64,000 nucleotides of DNA from Lentzea kentuckyensis (GCF_002150765.1 NZ_MUYM01000064.1:111588-175587); one strand, 5' to 3'; positions 18,077-28,400 are shown, counted from the stretch's first letter. The notes: generated by a model not told the origin, from the letters alone. Numbers and translations are program-made.

Positions 18077-20086
18077 ATGTCCGGACTTCGCCTCACCAGG
18101 CGGGCATTGATCGGGGTGGCCGCCCTGGTCGCGACCGTCGTTCCCGCCGCAGCGACCGAGGCCGCCGCCGCGGACCCCGGTTGTCGCGTCGACTACTCGG
18201 TGACGGGCGAGTGGCGGGGTGGCTTCGTCGCGAACGTCGCGGTGACCAACCTCGGCACCGCGCTCGACGGCTGGCGGCTGACCTGGGAGTGGCCGTCGGG
18301 TCAACAGGTCGGCCACGCCTGGAACGCACGGGTCACCGAGTCCGGCGGCGAGGTCGCCGCCGCGGACGCGGGCTACAACGCCCGGCTCGCGGCGGGCGGG
18401 ACCGTGACGTTCGGCCTCACCGGCACCTGGTCGGCCGCCAACACGGCGCCGTTGTCGTTCTCGCTCAACGGTGTCAGCTGTGTCCACGGAGGCGCCGCCC
18501 TCAGCGCGATGGAACACACCGCGGCGATGCAGCCGGGCTGGAACCTCGGCAACACGCTCGACTCGACCGGCGCCGACGAGACGTCGTGGGGCAACCCGCG
18601 CATCACCGAAGCGTTGCTGGACAACGTGAAGGCGCAGGGCTTCAAGAGCATTCGGCTGCCTGTCACGTGGAGCGCGCACCTGGCACCGGACGGCACGATC
18701 GAGGCCGCGTACCTCGACCGGGTCAAGGAGGTCGTGCGCTGGGCGTTGGCGCGCGATCTGTACGTGATGATCAACATCCATCACGACTCGTGGCAGTGGA
18801 TCTGGAAGATGCCGGCCGAGCACGACCAGGTGCTCAACCGGTTCAACAAGGCCTGGACGCAGCTTGCCGCGTCGTTCCAGGAGTTCGGGCCGAAGCTGAC
18901 GTTCGAGAGCTGGAACGAGCCGCAGTTCACCGGCAGCACGGGCAAGCCGCAGGAGATCCAGCTCAACAGCGAGCTGAACGCGTCGTTCCACGACATCGTG
19001 CGCCGCTCGGGCGGCAACAACGCCACCCGCCTGCTGGTCCTGCCGACCTTGCACACCTCGGCCGAGCAGCAGTACGTCGACCCGCTGGTCGAGCAGATCC
19101 GCGGGTTCAACGACCCGAACCTGATCGCGACCGTGCACTACTACGGTTACTGGCCGTTCAGCGTGAACATCGCGGGCGGCATGCGCTTCGACGCCACCAC
19201 GCAGAAGGACCTGACCGACACGTTCGACCGCATCTCGAACAGCTTCGTGGCACGCGGCATCCCGGTGATCATCGGCGAGTACGGCCTGCTCGGCTTCGAC
19301 CGGCACACCGGCACGATCGAACAGGGCGAGAAGCTGAAGTTCTTCGAGTACTTCGGCAACCAGGCGCGCACCAAGAAGATCACCACCATGCTGTGGGACA
19401 ACGGCCAGCACTTCGGCCGCACCTCGTTCCAGTGGAGTGATCCGGAGCTCTTCACGCAGATCAGGTCGAGCTGGACCACCCGCTCCGGCACGGCCTACTC
19501 GGACCAGGTGTTCAGCGCCCGCTCGGCCGCGATCACGGCGAAGACCGTCGCGCTCAACCTCAACGGCACGACGTTCACCGATCTGTACCACGGTGACACG
19601 AGGCTCACCCGCGGCAGTGACTACACGATCTCGGGCGACCAGCTCACCCTGACCGCGCAGGCGCTCACCAGGCTGAGCGGCTCGCGGGGCTACGGCACGA
19701 ACGCGGTGCTGACGGCCCGGTTCTCCCAGGGTGTGCCCTGGAAGCTCTACGTCATCACCTACGACACACCGATTCTCTCGGACGCCGGCGGGACGACCGC
19801 GCAGTTCGAGATCCCGACGGCCTTCCGCGGCGACCAGCTCGCCACGATGGAGGCCAAGTACGACGACGGCACCAACGCCGGTCCGAACGACTGGACTTCC
19901 TTCAAGGAGTTCGACACCACGTTCGCGCCGAACTACGCCGACGGCCGGACCATCGTGAAACCGGACTTCTTCAACGCCGTCCGGGACAACGTCCGAGTGA
20001 CCCTCACGTTCCACTACTGGAGTGGTGCCGAGGTGACCTACCACGTCACCAGGTCGGGGAGCACGGTCACCGGTACGACGGCCTGA
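18077..20086 (+). CDS. Secreted CBM2-GH5-CBM_X2-CBM46 endo-beta-glucanase/xyloglucanase
   Basis: 669 aa. Signal peptide with a twin-Arg (LTRRALIG) ends near residue 32. CBM2 spans about 36-135 with a Cys at each end and several Trp. The GH5 domain (probably subfamily 4) spans about 145-460: GWNLGNTLDS, then acid/base Glu281 in SWNEPQ and nucleophile Glu401 in IIGEYG. A CBM_X2/Ig-like domain (NGTTFTDLYHG, about 490-560) and a CBM46 (about 565-665) follow. This tandem C-terminal arrangement is known in broad-specificity GH5_4 enzymes where CBM46 completes the xyloglucan cleft. It is 25 bp after GH43, so probably the last gene of the importer operon. Confidence 0.92.
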   Translation: MSGLRLTRRALIGVAALVATVVPAAATEAAAADPGCRVDYSVTGEWRGGFVANVAVTNLGTALDGWRLTWEWPSGQQVGHAWNARVTESGGEVAAADAGYNARLAAGGTVTFGLTGTWSAANTAPLSFSLNGVSCVHGGAALSAMEHTAAMQPGWNLGNTLDSTGADETSWGNPRITEALLDNVKAQGFKSIRLPVTWSAHLAPDGTIEAAYLDRVKEVVRWALARDLYVMINIHHDSWQWIWKMPAEHDQVLNRFNKAWTQLAASFQEFGPKLTFESWNEPQFTGSTGKPQEIQLNSELNASFHDIVRRSGGNNATRLLVLPTLHTSAEQQYVDPLVEQIRGFNDPNLIATVHYYGYWPFSVNIAGGMRFDATTQKDLTDTFDRISNSFVARGIPVIIGEYGLLGFDRHTGTIEQGEKLKFFEYFGNQARTKKITTMLWDNGQHFGRTSFQWSDPELFTQIRSSWTTRSGTAYSDQVFSARSAAITAKTVALNLNGTTFTDLYHGDTRLTRGSDYTISGDQLTLTAQALTRLSGSRGYGTNAVLTARFSQGVPWKLYVITYDTPILSDAGGTTAQFEIPTAFRGDQLATMEAKYDDGTNAGPNDWTSFKEFDTTFAPNYADGRTIVKPDFFNAVRDNVRVTLTFHYWSGAEVTYHVTRSGSTVTGTTA

Positions 20087-20087
20087 T

Positions 20088-20107
20088 CCGGTCGCCGGCG
20101 CGACCGG
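20088..20107. terminator. Bidirectional hairpin between GH5 and galM
   Basis: Perfect 8-bp stem CCGGTCGC/GCGACCGG with a CGGC loop in the 24-bp gap between two convergent genes. It could end transcription from both sides. Confidence 0.65.
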
Positions 20108-20110
20108 GAG

Positions 20111-21202
20111 TCAGTTCGCAGTGGACAGTCGGTAGACGGTTTCCTGATGGTAGATCTCGCCGGGCCGCAAGATGGTGCTGGGAAAGTCCGGGCGGTTCGG
20201 CGAGTTCGGGAAGTGCTGCGCCTCCAGTGTGAAGCCGGCACCGCGGTGGTACGGCCGGCCGCCGGTGCCGACCAGGTCCTCGGTCAGGGAGTTGCCGGAG
20301 TAGAACTGCACGCCGGGCTCCGTGGTCCACATCGTCAGCAGGCGCCCGGATCCCGGGTCCTGGGCCTGTGCGGCGAACGAGGGGATGGGGTGGCCCGGAC
20401 CGTCCAGCGTCCAGTTGTGGTCGTAGCCGTTCGCGAGGCACAGCTGGGGATCGGGCTCGTAGATGCGGGCGCCGATCGGCGTCGCCAGGCGGAAGTCGAA
20501 CGGGGTGTCCTCGACCGGCACCGGGTTCCCCACCGGGATCAGGGTGTCGTCGACCGGGCAGAACCTGCTCGCGTTCAGCGTGAGCGAGTGGTCGTACACG
20601 TCGCCGGTCCCCTCGCCCGCGAGGTTCCAGCAGGTGTGGTTGGTCAGGTTGAGCACGGTCGGCGCGTCCGTGGTCGCGCGGTAGATGATGCTCAACCGGT
20701 TGTGCCGGTCGAGGTGGTAGGTCACCTGCGCGGTGACGGTGCCGGGGAAGCCGTCGCCCGCCGGGCTCACCAGGTCCAGCCGCAACCCGATGCTGTCGGG
20801 TTCGTGGAGTTCGGTCGCGGACCACACACGTGTGCCGAACCCGGCGGGTCCGCCGTGCAGGGTGTTCGGGCCGCTGTCGAGCGGCACCCGGTGCACGACG
20901 CCGTCCAGGGGGAAGGAGCCACCGGCGATCCTGTTGGCGTAGCGGCCGATCACCGCGCCGAAGAACGCCCTGGGCCTGCCTGGCCGGTTGTTCGCCACGT
21001 AGTCGTCGAGCGAGGAGAAGCCGAGCACCACGTTGGCGGGAACACCGTCGCGGTCCGGCGCCTCCAGCGACTGGATCACGCCTCCGTAGTCGAGGATCCG
21101 GACGGTGAGCCCGCCGGGCCACGCGAGGACGTACCGGTGCACATCGTTGTCACCGAGCCGGCCGAAGCGCTCGCGGACGAGCTCGGGTACGCGCTGGGAC
21201 AT
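20111..21202 (-). CDS. galM: Aldose 1-epimerase (galactose mutarotase)
   Basis: 363 aa, no signal peptide. Interconverts alpha and beta anomers of galactose/glucose released by the neighbouring galactosidases, feeding the Leloir pathway. Family landmarks: RYANRIAGGSF near residue 80, the catalytic His region VLNLTNHTCWNLAG and the Glu-containing WTTEPGVQFYSGN. It is divergent from the GH42 gene at 21465; two TGTTA-type operators lie between them. Confidence 0.92.
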   Translation of the reverse strand: MSQRVPELVRERFGRLGDNDVHRYVLAWPGGLTVRILDYGGVIQSLEAPDRDGVPANVVLGFSSLDDYVANNRPGRPRAFFGAVIGRYANRIAGGSFPLDGVVHRVPLDSGPNTLHGGPAGFGTRVWSATELHEPDSIGLRLDLVSPAGDGFPGTVTAQVTYHLDRHNRLSIIYRATTDAPTVLNLTNHTCWNLAGEGTGDVYDHSLTLNASRFCPVDDTLIPVGNPVPVEDTPFDFRLATPIGARIYEPDPQLCLANGYDHNWTLDGPGHPIPSFAAQAQDPGSGRLLTMWTTEPGVQFYSGNSLTEDLVGTGGRPYHRGAGFTLEAQHFPNSPNRPDFPSTILRPGEIYHQETVYRLSTAN

Positions 21203-21278
21203 CGAACTCCTAGTGCCGGGGACGATGCCTGCGACATCGAGCCGTGGAGGGCGCTGCCTTCGTCTTGCGAGAGACGAG

Positions 21279-21292
21279 TGTTATCGCTAACA
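21279..21292. promoter_or_regulatory. LacI-type operator, galM side
   Basis: TGTTATCGCTAACA, an imperfect 14-bp palindrome 77 bp upstream of galM. It matches the TGTTAGCGCTAACA class of LacI operators and differs clearly from the TKAAGCGYTTCGA sites, pointing to a separate regulator not in this window. Confidence 0.65.
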
Positions 21293-21333
21293 ATTGTTCG
21301 GTCAAGTGATGACCGGGTAACCGAAGTAACTGC

Positions 21334-21347
21334 TGTTAGCGCTCACA
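21334..21347. promoter_or_regulatory. LacI-type operator, GH42 side
   Basis: TGTTAGCGCTCACA, one mismatch from a perfect palindrome, 55 bp centre-to-centre from the other copy and 118 bp before the GH42 start. Paired sites would let one repressor control both divergent genes. Confidence 0.65.
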
Positions 21348-21464
21348 AGTTACGGTTTCCGAGAGTGATGGCGTCCGGGCGCCCGTCTGGCCCGTCGATT
21401 CGAGTCGAACATCGCGAAGTTGCCTGTGCGCAAACGGAACTCGCGAATCCACGGAGGTCCCCAG

Positions 21465-23552
21465 ATGGCGGTTCTGCCCCCGCGCGTGTTGTTCGGTGCT
21501 GCCTACTACCACGAGTACCAGCCGCACGACCGCCTCAAGACCGACCTGGACCTGATGGCGGAAGCGGGTTTCACCGTCATCAGGGTCGGCGAGTCGGTGT
21601 GGTCGACGTGGGAGCCGGAGAACGGCCGGTTCGACCTCGACTGGCTCCAGCCGGTGCTGGACGGCGCGCACGAACGCGGCATCTCGGTCGTCCTCGGCAC
21701 GCCGACGTACGCGGTGCCGCCGTGGCTCGCCAGGCAGTACCCGGAGATCGCCGGCGTCGGGTCCGACGGCCGCAGGGTCGGCTGGGGTGCGCGGCAGGAG
21801 GTCGACTTCACCCATCCGGCCTTCCGCTTCCACGCGGAACGGATCACGCGCAAGATCGTCGCCCGGTACCTGGACCACCCCTCGGTCATCGGCTTCCAGG
21901 TGGACAACGAACCGGGCGTGCGGCTGATCCACAACCACGGTGTCTTCCAGCGGTTCGTCGACCACCTGCGCGCCACGTACGGCGACGTCGAGAACCTGAA
22001 CCGCGCGTGGGGGCTGGTGTACTGGTCGCACCGACTGTCCACCTGGGAGGATCTGTGGACGCCGGAGGGCAACGCCCAGCCGCAGTACGACGTCGCGTGG
22101 CGGGCGTTCCAGGCCAGGCAGACCACCGAGTTCGTCGCCTGGCAGGCGGAGATCGTGCGGGAGTACGCGCGCCCGGAGCAGTTCGTCACGACCTGCCTGC
22201 ACTACTCGCACGTCGCGGTGGACGACGACGAGCTGACCGACCACGTCGACGTCACCGCGGGCAACCCGTACTACGACATGCAGGACGCGCTCACCCTGCC
22301 GGATCCCGACACCCTCGACCAGGACTGGAAGACCCGCGGGGTGTGGGCGTTCTACCGCGGCGCGGACTGGATCTTCTCCTCCCGCCAGGAACCCTTCCTG
22401 GTCACCGAGACCAACGCCGGCAACATCGGTGGCACCTCGGACAACCGGCCCGCGTACGACGGTCAGTGGCGGCAGGCGGCGTGGGCGTTCGTCGCCCGCG
22501 GTGCCCGGATGATCGAGTACTGGCACTGGCACACGCTGCACTTCGGCGCCGAGACCTACTGGGGTGGGGTACTCCCGCACAGTGGCCGGCCGGGCCGGGT
22601 GTACGCCGAACTGGCGCGGCTGGGTGCCGAGTTCGCCACGGCGGGCGCCGCGGTCGCCGGGATCGAGCCGGACGCGGACGTGGCGATGGTGTACTCGCTG
22701 CCGAGCAAGTGGTACATGCAGAAGTACCCTCCGTTGTCCACTTCGGACGGTCACCCGGACGGTGGCGCGTACCAGCGGATCTTCGACGCGTTCTACCGCG
22801 GTGCCTTCGAGGCCGGGCTGCAGGTGCGCATGATCCACGCCCGCCGGTTGCCCGAACTGGACGAGGTCGCGCGCCGGTATCCCGTGCTGGTCGCGCCGGC
22901 GTTCTACCTCGTCGACGACGCGACCGCCGACTGGCTGGCCGCCTACGCGCAGGCCGGTGGCCACCTGGTCATCGGGCCGCGCACGGCGTACGCCGACCAG
23001 GACGCGAGGATCCGGCCGGAGCGGGCGCCCGCACGGCTCGTCGAGGCGGCGGGCGTCTACTACGACGAGTTCAGCAACCTCTCCCGCGACCTGCGGGTGC
23101 ACGCGTCGGAGGGCGGCCCGCTCGCTCTGCCGGACAACGCGGTCGCCACCCAGTGGGTGGAGGGGTACACCGTGACGGACGCGGACGTGCTCGCCGAGTA
23201 CGACCACGACCACTTCGGTCGTTGGCCCGCCATCACCACCCGGCGCCACGGGTCCGGCCGCGTCACCTGCGTCGGCACGGTTCCCGGCCGTGAACTCGCC
23301 GTCGCACTGGCCAGGTGGCTGGCACCCACGCCCAGGGCGGGATGGCTGGACCTGCCGCCCACCGTCACCGCGACGACGGGCACCTCGCCGGACGGGGGCC
23401 ACGTCCACGTGGTGCACAACTGGAGCGGAGACTCCGTCGAGGTGCGGGCACCGGTCGCGCTCACCGACCTGCTGGACGGCACCGAGGTCGTCGCCGGCGG
23501 CCGGGTCGCGCTGGGGAAGCGGGACGTGCGCGTGTTCGTGCAGCGGTCCTGA
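21465..23552 (+). CDS. GH42 beta-galactosidase (second paralogue)
   Basis: 695 aa from the ATG at 21465, which has GGAGG 6 nt upstream. Acid/base Glu149 in FQVDNEPG and nucleophile Glu315 in LVTETNAG. The motif surroundings differ from the other GH42 (QVDNEPG against HVHNEYA), so it belongs to another GH42 branch, perhaps with different linkage preference. A flavodoxin-like trimerisation domain (YPVLVAPAFYLVDDATADWL) and a C-terminal beta domain follow. No signal peptide. Divergent from galM, giving a galactoside-release and mutarotation pair under shared operators. Confidence 0.92.
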   Translation: MAVLPPRVLFGAAYYHEYQPHDRLKTDLDLMAEAGFTVIRVGESVWSTWEPENGRFDLDWLQPVLDGAHERGISVVLGTPTYAVPPWLARQYPEIAGVGSDGRRVGWGARQEVDFTHPAFRFHAERITRKIVARYLDHPSVIGFQVDNEPGVRLIHNHGVFQRFVDHLRATYGDVENLNRAWGLVYWSHRLSTWEDLWTPEGNAQPQYDVAWRAFQARQTTEFVAWQAEIVREYARPEQFVTTCLHYSHVAVDDDELTDHVDVTAGNPYYDMQDALTLPDPDTLDQDWKTRGVWAFYRGADWIFSSRQEPFLVTETNAGNIGGTSDNRPAYDGQWRQAAWAFVARGARMIEYWHWHTLHFGAETYWGGVLPHSGRPGRVYAELARLGAEFATAGAAVAGIEPDADVAMVYSLPSKWYMQKYPPLSTSDGHPDGGAYQRIFDAFYRGAFEAGLQVRMIHARRLPELDEVARRYPVLVAPAFYLVDDATADWLAAYAQAGGHLVIGPRTAYADQDARIRPERAPARLVEAAGVYYDEFSNLSRDLRVHASEGGPLALPDNAVATQWVEGYTVTDADVLAEYDHDHFGRWPAITTRRHGSGRVTCVGTVPGRELAVALARWLAPTPRAGWLDLPPTVTATTGTSPDGGHVHVVHNWSGDSVEVRAPVALTDLLDGTEVVAGGRVALGKRDVRVFVQRS

Positions 23553-23802
23553 CCTCACCGATCTTCCTCGAGGGCGAGATCTCAGGAGCGTGCGCGAGCA
23601 ATCACAGAAGGCGTTCCGTGAAATATGAGCCGATATCAGTTTGAACTTTTTCCGTTCTTGACGGTGTTGTGGGCGCCGATGACACTGCTCTGTCAACGGC
23701 ACATGCATTCATGGCCGATGTGATGATCGACGAGCTGCTCTGGATTGGTGTGCTCGTTCGTCTCATGGATTGTCCGACGCCCGCCACGCTGGGGAATTGC
23801 TA

Positions 23803-24675
23803 TTGTTCAGACCAATTGATCTCATAATTCGCCGGACGCGCCTCGGGGCGGTCCGCCGCTTCTGGTGGCGGAGCAGCCAGGGTGCGCGGATCACGATCGC
23901 GTCCCTGGGCGCCGTCGCCGCGCTCGCCACCACCAGCGCGGCCGACTTCTCCGTCGACGTGGTCCCGGGCGCTGGTGGGCACAGCGAGCTCGACCAGGCA
24001 GTGCACCGGGGCGACTCCCTCGAGGTGATCGTCCGCGCGGTGTCCGAGGTGGACTCGTTCGAGGGCGTGGAGGCGGTCACCGGACTGTTCTTCCACGTCC
24101 GCGTCGTCGGGTTGCGCCGCGACGAGGGCTGCTGGCTGGTGGAGTCCCGCCGGGCCGCCCAGGACCTGTTGCGCGGCGAGACCATCCGGCTCGTCGTGAA
24201 GAACGGTGACGTGCAGGGGGACGAACGGCTGGCCGGTGACGTGCTGCTTCCGGACGGGTCGGACTACGCGCGGACCGTCGTGGGCGGCGGCGCGGCGGCG
24301 GCCGACCCCGAGGTCAGAGAGGATCTCGCCGCGGCCGAGTCCACCGCGCGGCAGGAACGTCGCGGTCTGTGGGGAGCCGGTTGTGCGATCGGCGAGGCGA
24401 CCGCGGTGCCCTCCGGTGAGCCCTCGTCGTCCCCGCCAGGCGCGGTCACGACGACGAGCGCCCCGGCCGCCACGACCACGACGACCGCGCCTCCGGCGCC
24501 GTCTTCGCCTCCGGCGTCGTCCACCTCGCCGGCGCCACCGGCCGACGACTGGGTCGACGACAGGGTGGGCGGGCCGTGCCTCCTCGAAGGGATGCGCAGG
24601 ACGTCACCCCGGGGCAACGTCATCGTCTGCACGCACGACGACAAGGGCAAACTGAGGTGGCGGCGTGCGGAGTGA
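23803..24675 (+). CDS. Membrane-anchored or secreted SNase-like domain protein with Pro/Thr-rich linker
   Basis: About 290 aa from a TTG at 23803 (GGGGA 7 nt upstream); an in-frame TTG at 23770 is possible but has no clear ribosome site. A basic N-terminus precedes one hydrophobic segment (ITIASLGAVAALATT), signal or anchor. Then about 120 residues follow the staphylococcal-nuclease pattern: RRAAQDLLRGETIRLVV, ERLAGDVLLPDGSDYARTVV, then AAAESTARQERRGLWGAGC. The usual active-site Arg/Glu positions are not recognisable, so catalysis is doubtful. A ~65-residue Ser/Thr/Pro/Ala linker leads to a short tail with two Cys. Start overlapped by nothing; the next gene overlaps its end by 11 bp. Confidence 0.6.
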   Translation: MFRPIDLIIRRTRLGAVRRFWWRSSQGARITIASLGAVAALATTSAADFSVDVVPGAGGHSELDQAVHRGDSLEVIVRAVSEVDSFEGVEAVTGLFFHVRVVGLRRDEGCWLVESRRAAQDLLRGETIRLVVKNGDVQGDERLAGDVLLPDGSDYARTVVGGGAAAADPEVREDLAAAESTARQERRGLWGAGCAIGEATAVPSGEPSSSPPGAVTTTSAPAATTTTTAPPAPSSPPASSTSPAPPADDWVDDRVGGPCLLEGMRRTSPRGNVIVCTHDDKGKLRWRRAE

Positions 24676-25180
24676 CGATCACGTCGACCTCTTCCGCAAG
24701 CCTGACGACGGTGCCGGCGCGGAACCCGTCGCCAGCCGGGGCAGCTCGCCCCGCGGCCTGACCTCGGCCGGCTGGGTGCGCACGACGGGGTGGCTCCAGT
24801 TCGGCGACCACCCGGTGAGCTCGGCGCACCTCGCCGCACTGGCGGGGCTGCTGTGGGGAGTCGTCGGCGCGGCGGTCCTGATCAGGGCCCACCCTGTTGC
24901 CGCCGGTGTGCTGGTGGCCTCCGCCCCCGCGCTGTGCGGCGGGTCGTGGTGGCTGCTCACGGCGGTGGTGTGGCCCGCGTCCTCGGCGTGCAACATCGGC
25001 AGGAAGCCGGTGGACGAGCTGGTGCCCGGCGACCTCGTGCGGCTGCACGGCTCGATCGGGCCGGTGGGGCAGGTGGCCGCGGTGACCTTCGGGGACGACG
25101 TCCGGGTCGCTTTTCACGGTGGCGGGTGCGAGGTGTGGCCTCGCCGCCAGGAGGTGCACCTCGTGGAGTTGCTCAACTGA
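24665..25180 (+). CDS. Small two-helix membrane protein of unknown function
   Basis: 171 aa from a GTG at 24665 inside the end of the SNase-like gene, so translationally coupled. Residues ~54-75 and ~78-105 form two hydrophobic helices with a short turn. The C-terminal ~65 residues (DELVPGDLVRLHGSIGPVGQVAAVTFGDDVRVAFHGGG) look like a small beta-barrel/SH3-like domain. I do not recognise the family. Its coupling suggests it works with the SNase-like protein at the membrane. Confidence 0.6.
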   Translation: MRSDDHVDLFRKPDDGAGAEPVASRGSSPRGLTSAGWVRTTGWLQFGDHPVSSAHLAALAGLLWGVVGAAVLIRAHPVAAGVLVASAPALCGGSWWLLTAVVWPASSACNIGRKPVDELVPGDLVRLHGSIGPVGQVAAVTFGDDVRVAFHGGGCEVWPRRQEVHLVELLN

Positions 25181-25333
25181 CATTTCCACACAAACGATGG
25201 GAGATCCCATCAGGCGGCATTCGTCGAATGCTCGTCGAATTCGATGTCGAAGATTGTCCACTTCGTTAGCTGGAACCGTGAACTGCGCCACATGAAGTCG
25301 TCCGGCCTTTTCCGTGCGGTTCCCATCTGGTGG

Positions 25334-25382
25334 ACGCCGCAATGTCGCGGCGTGAACAGCGGGGTGTCACAGCGGGGTGTCA
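25334..25382. terminator. Hairpin plus 13-bp tandem repeat between convergent genes
   Basis: A 7-bp stem ACGCCGC/GCGGCGT (25334-25340 with 25347-25353, 6-nt loop) is followed at once by two exact tandem copies of CAGCGGGGTGTCA (25357-25382). It lies in the 289-bp gap 25181-25469 between convergent genes, so a bidirectional terminator is likely. I see no gene in the gap. Confidence 0.4.
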
Positions 25383-25469
25383 ATGACGACAGCACGAATC
25401 TCCCGTCGCGTTTTTCTGGCCGCAACGGGGCTCGCCGCCTCGCGTTCGGTCTGGTAGCTGTCGAGGCCG

Positions 25470-28400
25470 TCAGGCGCTCTCACCATCGTCGGGCGCGTGC
25501 AGGTCCCAGTCGACGTCCCACACCCGAAGCCTGCCGTCCTGGCCGGCGATGAGGATGTGGTTGTCGTCGGGGGTGAAGCAGATGGCGTTCAACCCGCCGT
25601 CCAGGTCTTCCAGGCGGCCGAGCGAGTGCCCGGTGGCGACCTCCCAGACGCTGATCGCCTCCGCTGACTCGGTGACCAGGGCGATGCTGCCGTCGGTGCT
25701 CGTGCAGACCGAGCTCATGGTCAGGTTGGTGTCGTCGCGGCCGAGATAGCGGACGAAGCGATGGGAGCTGAGCTCACGCACCCGCACGCCTTGGCGGCTG
25801 AAGCGCCCGACGGTGAGCAGGAGGCCGTCCGGGGTGATGCTCAGCGAGTGCAGGGACTCGGTTCGGTAGGTCTCCAGGAAGTGCGTGAACCTGCCGGTCG
25901 CGAGGTCCCACTGGCGCACCGACTGATCGTTGCGCCCGATGGTCACGCCGAACCGTCCGTCCGGTGTCGTCGCGACGGCGGTCACCGCGCCGGTGTGGCC
26001 TTCGAGAACATGCACCAGCCGTCCGGAGTCGAGCTCCCACACACGTACCGCCGTGTCTTCGCCGCCCGTGACGAGGTAACGGCTGTCGGGCGTGGTGCAC
26101 AGGGCCGGCACTTGGCCGTCGTGGCCTCGCAGCGTGTGTGTGAGTCTGCCGGATCGCCACACCCGCACAGTGCCGTCGACCGCGCCCGCTGCCATGAAGG
26201 GACCGCTCGCGCACACCGATAGCAGCCGCTCCGTGTGCCCGGTGAGCGTGGCGACGCGGTTGCCTGCGGAGAGATCCCATACCCAGACCGCGTTGTCCTG
26301 GTGGCCGACCGACAACACGTGGCCGTCCTGCGTGGTGCAGACACCGGTGAGGGCGTCGGTCCCGCCGTCCAGGACCGCGCTGAGCCACGCGGTGCGGAAC
26401 GTGCGCCGTGCCGACGGCAAGCGGCGCCAGGCTTTCATCACCTCGGGTGATCGCTCGTGTCCCGGCAGGTCTCTCGCCTGGCGCACCAGGTCGAGGGCGT
26501 GTTCGGGATGCTGTTCCGCGCGTCTGAGCAGGTCGGTCACCTGTTCGGAGACCGCCAGCAGCGCGGCGGCGGCACGGGATCGGGAGAGTTGCAACGGGCT
26601 CGGCGTGGTCGGCGTGATGCGCCACAGGCGAACCGCGTCGCGGCCGGCGTGCACCAACGTCTGTTCGTCTGGGGTGAGCAGGACGTTGCTCTCGGAGTCC
26701 ACCGCGTCGGTGATCGTGCGGAGGCAGCGGCCGGCGGCGAGATCCCAGATCCGCACGGCGCCGGACAACTCCGTGGTCACCGCGAGCCGAGGTGCGTTTC
26801 CCGGTAGCGAGACGGACGTGACCACGTTCGCGTGGCCGGTGAGCACCCGCAGGCAGGAGCCGGTGGACAGGTCCCACAGCCTTGCCGTGTGGTCACCGCT
26901 GCCGGTCAACGCCAGTTGCCCGTCCGGGGTCACGCGGATCGAGGTGAGCGGGGCGGCGTGGCCGGTGAGCACGTGCTCGCATCGGCCGGTGCCGAGATCC
27001 CACACACGTGCCGTGTAGTCGTCAGAGCCGGCGAGGCCGCTGACCGCCGTGACCGCACGGTGTGCTCCGATGTCGATCTCCTGCACGGGGGCCGCATGTC
27101 CGGCAAGGGAGAACAACGAGGTTCCGCTGGCCAGATCCCAGACACGCACGACGCCGTCGTTCTGACCGACGAGCGCACGGCGCCCGTCCGGACTCACCCG
27201 GATCGTCGACACGTCCGAGCCCAGGCGGAGCTTCCGCGCCGGACGGCGGCTGTCGAGGCGCCACACCCGGACGGTGCGGAAGTCGCGCCGCAGCGGCCGG
27301 ATCGGGTCGAAGTCGCCGAAGAACCTGGTCATCATCACGAGCCCGGCGTCAGCCGCCAGGTCGAGGTGAAGCGCGTCGGCCATCATCTTCCGCGTGGACC
27401 TGGTGTGCACCAACCGGCCGGAGGGCAGGTGCCACAGCGCCACGGTCCAGCCCATGCTCGCGGTGAGCGCGTGCGTTCCGTCGGAGCTGACCGCGATCTT
27501 CTCCACCGCTTCGGGATGGCCGGCCAGCACGCGGACGCACTCGCCGGTCGCGACCCGGACCACCCGTACCGCGCCCGCGCTTCCGATCAGGACGAACTCG
27601 CCGCTCGGCGTCACACTCAGCGGAGCCGCGTACAGGTGGGGCTCGACGGGGATCGTGAAGTCGGGTGGTGTGTCGCCGCGTTCGGCGTGGACCAGGTCGA
27701 TCAGGTGCCTGGCGCGCTGTGGATCGGTCGCCTTCAGGTCCGTGAGCACCGCGTCGTCTGGGGTCTTGCCCGCCCGCCAGCGCAGCACGCCGGAGTTGAA
27801 CGTCGCCTCGGGGTGCTGCGGGTCCGCGATCAGCGCTTCGTCCAGCAGTTGTCCGGCTTCGGCGTCGTGGCCGAGGTCGAGCAACGACAGGGCGCGGTTG
27901 TTCAGCTCGTCGGCGAGAGGTACCGCCGATGAGGCCGGCTGCCTGAGATAGGGCCCCACCTCGGACTCGTGCAGATCGACGAGCGCGGCGGCGACCTCGG
28001 CCATGGTGGCCGGCCGGTTCGCGGGCTCCCACTCCAGGCAGGACGCCAGCAGCGCGGCCAGTCCACGCTGAACGGCCAAGCCTCCCAAGGCTTCGCCCGC
28101 GGCGGGTCCCGCCAGCCAGGTGATCTCCCCGGTCACCATCTGCAGCACGCTCACGGCGAAGCTCCACACGTCGCCACGCGCGTCGGTGACCTCGCCCGCT
28201 GCCTGTTCCGGCGACGCGTAGTGCCGGGTGCCTCGATAGGAGCCCGCCGCCGCGCCCGCCAGCCCGAAGTCGGTGACCTTGACCTCGGTGCCGACGAGGA
28301 TGTTCGCCGGTTTCACGTCGCGGTGCACGACGCCGAGCTCGTGCGCGTGGGCGAGACCCCACGCGGACTGGACGGCGACGTCGAGGATTCGGGCGAGCAC

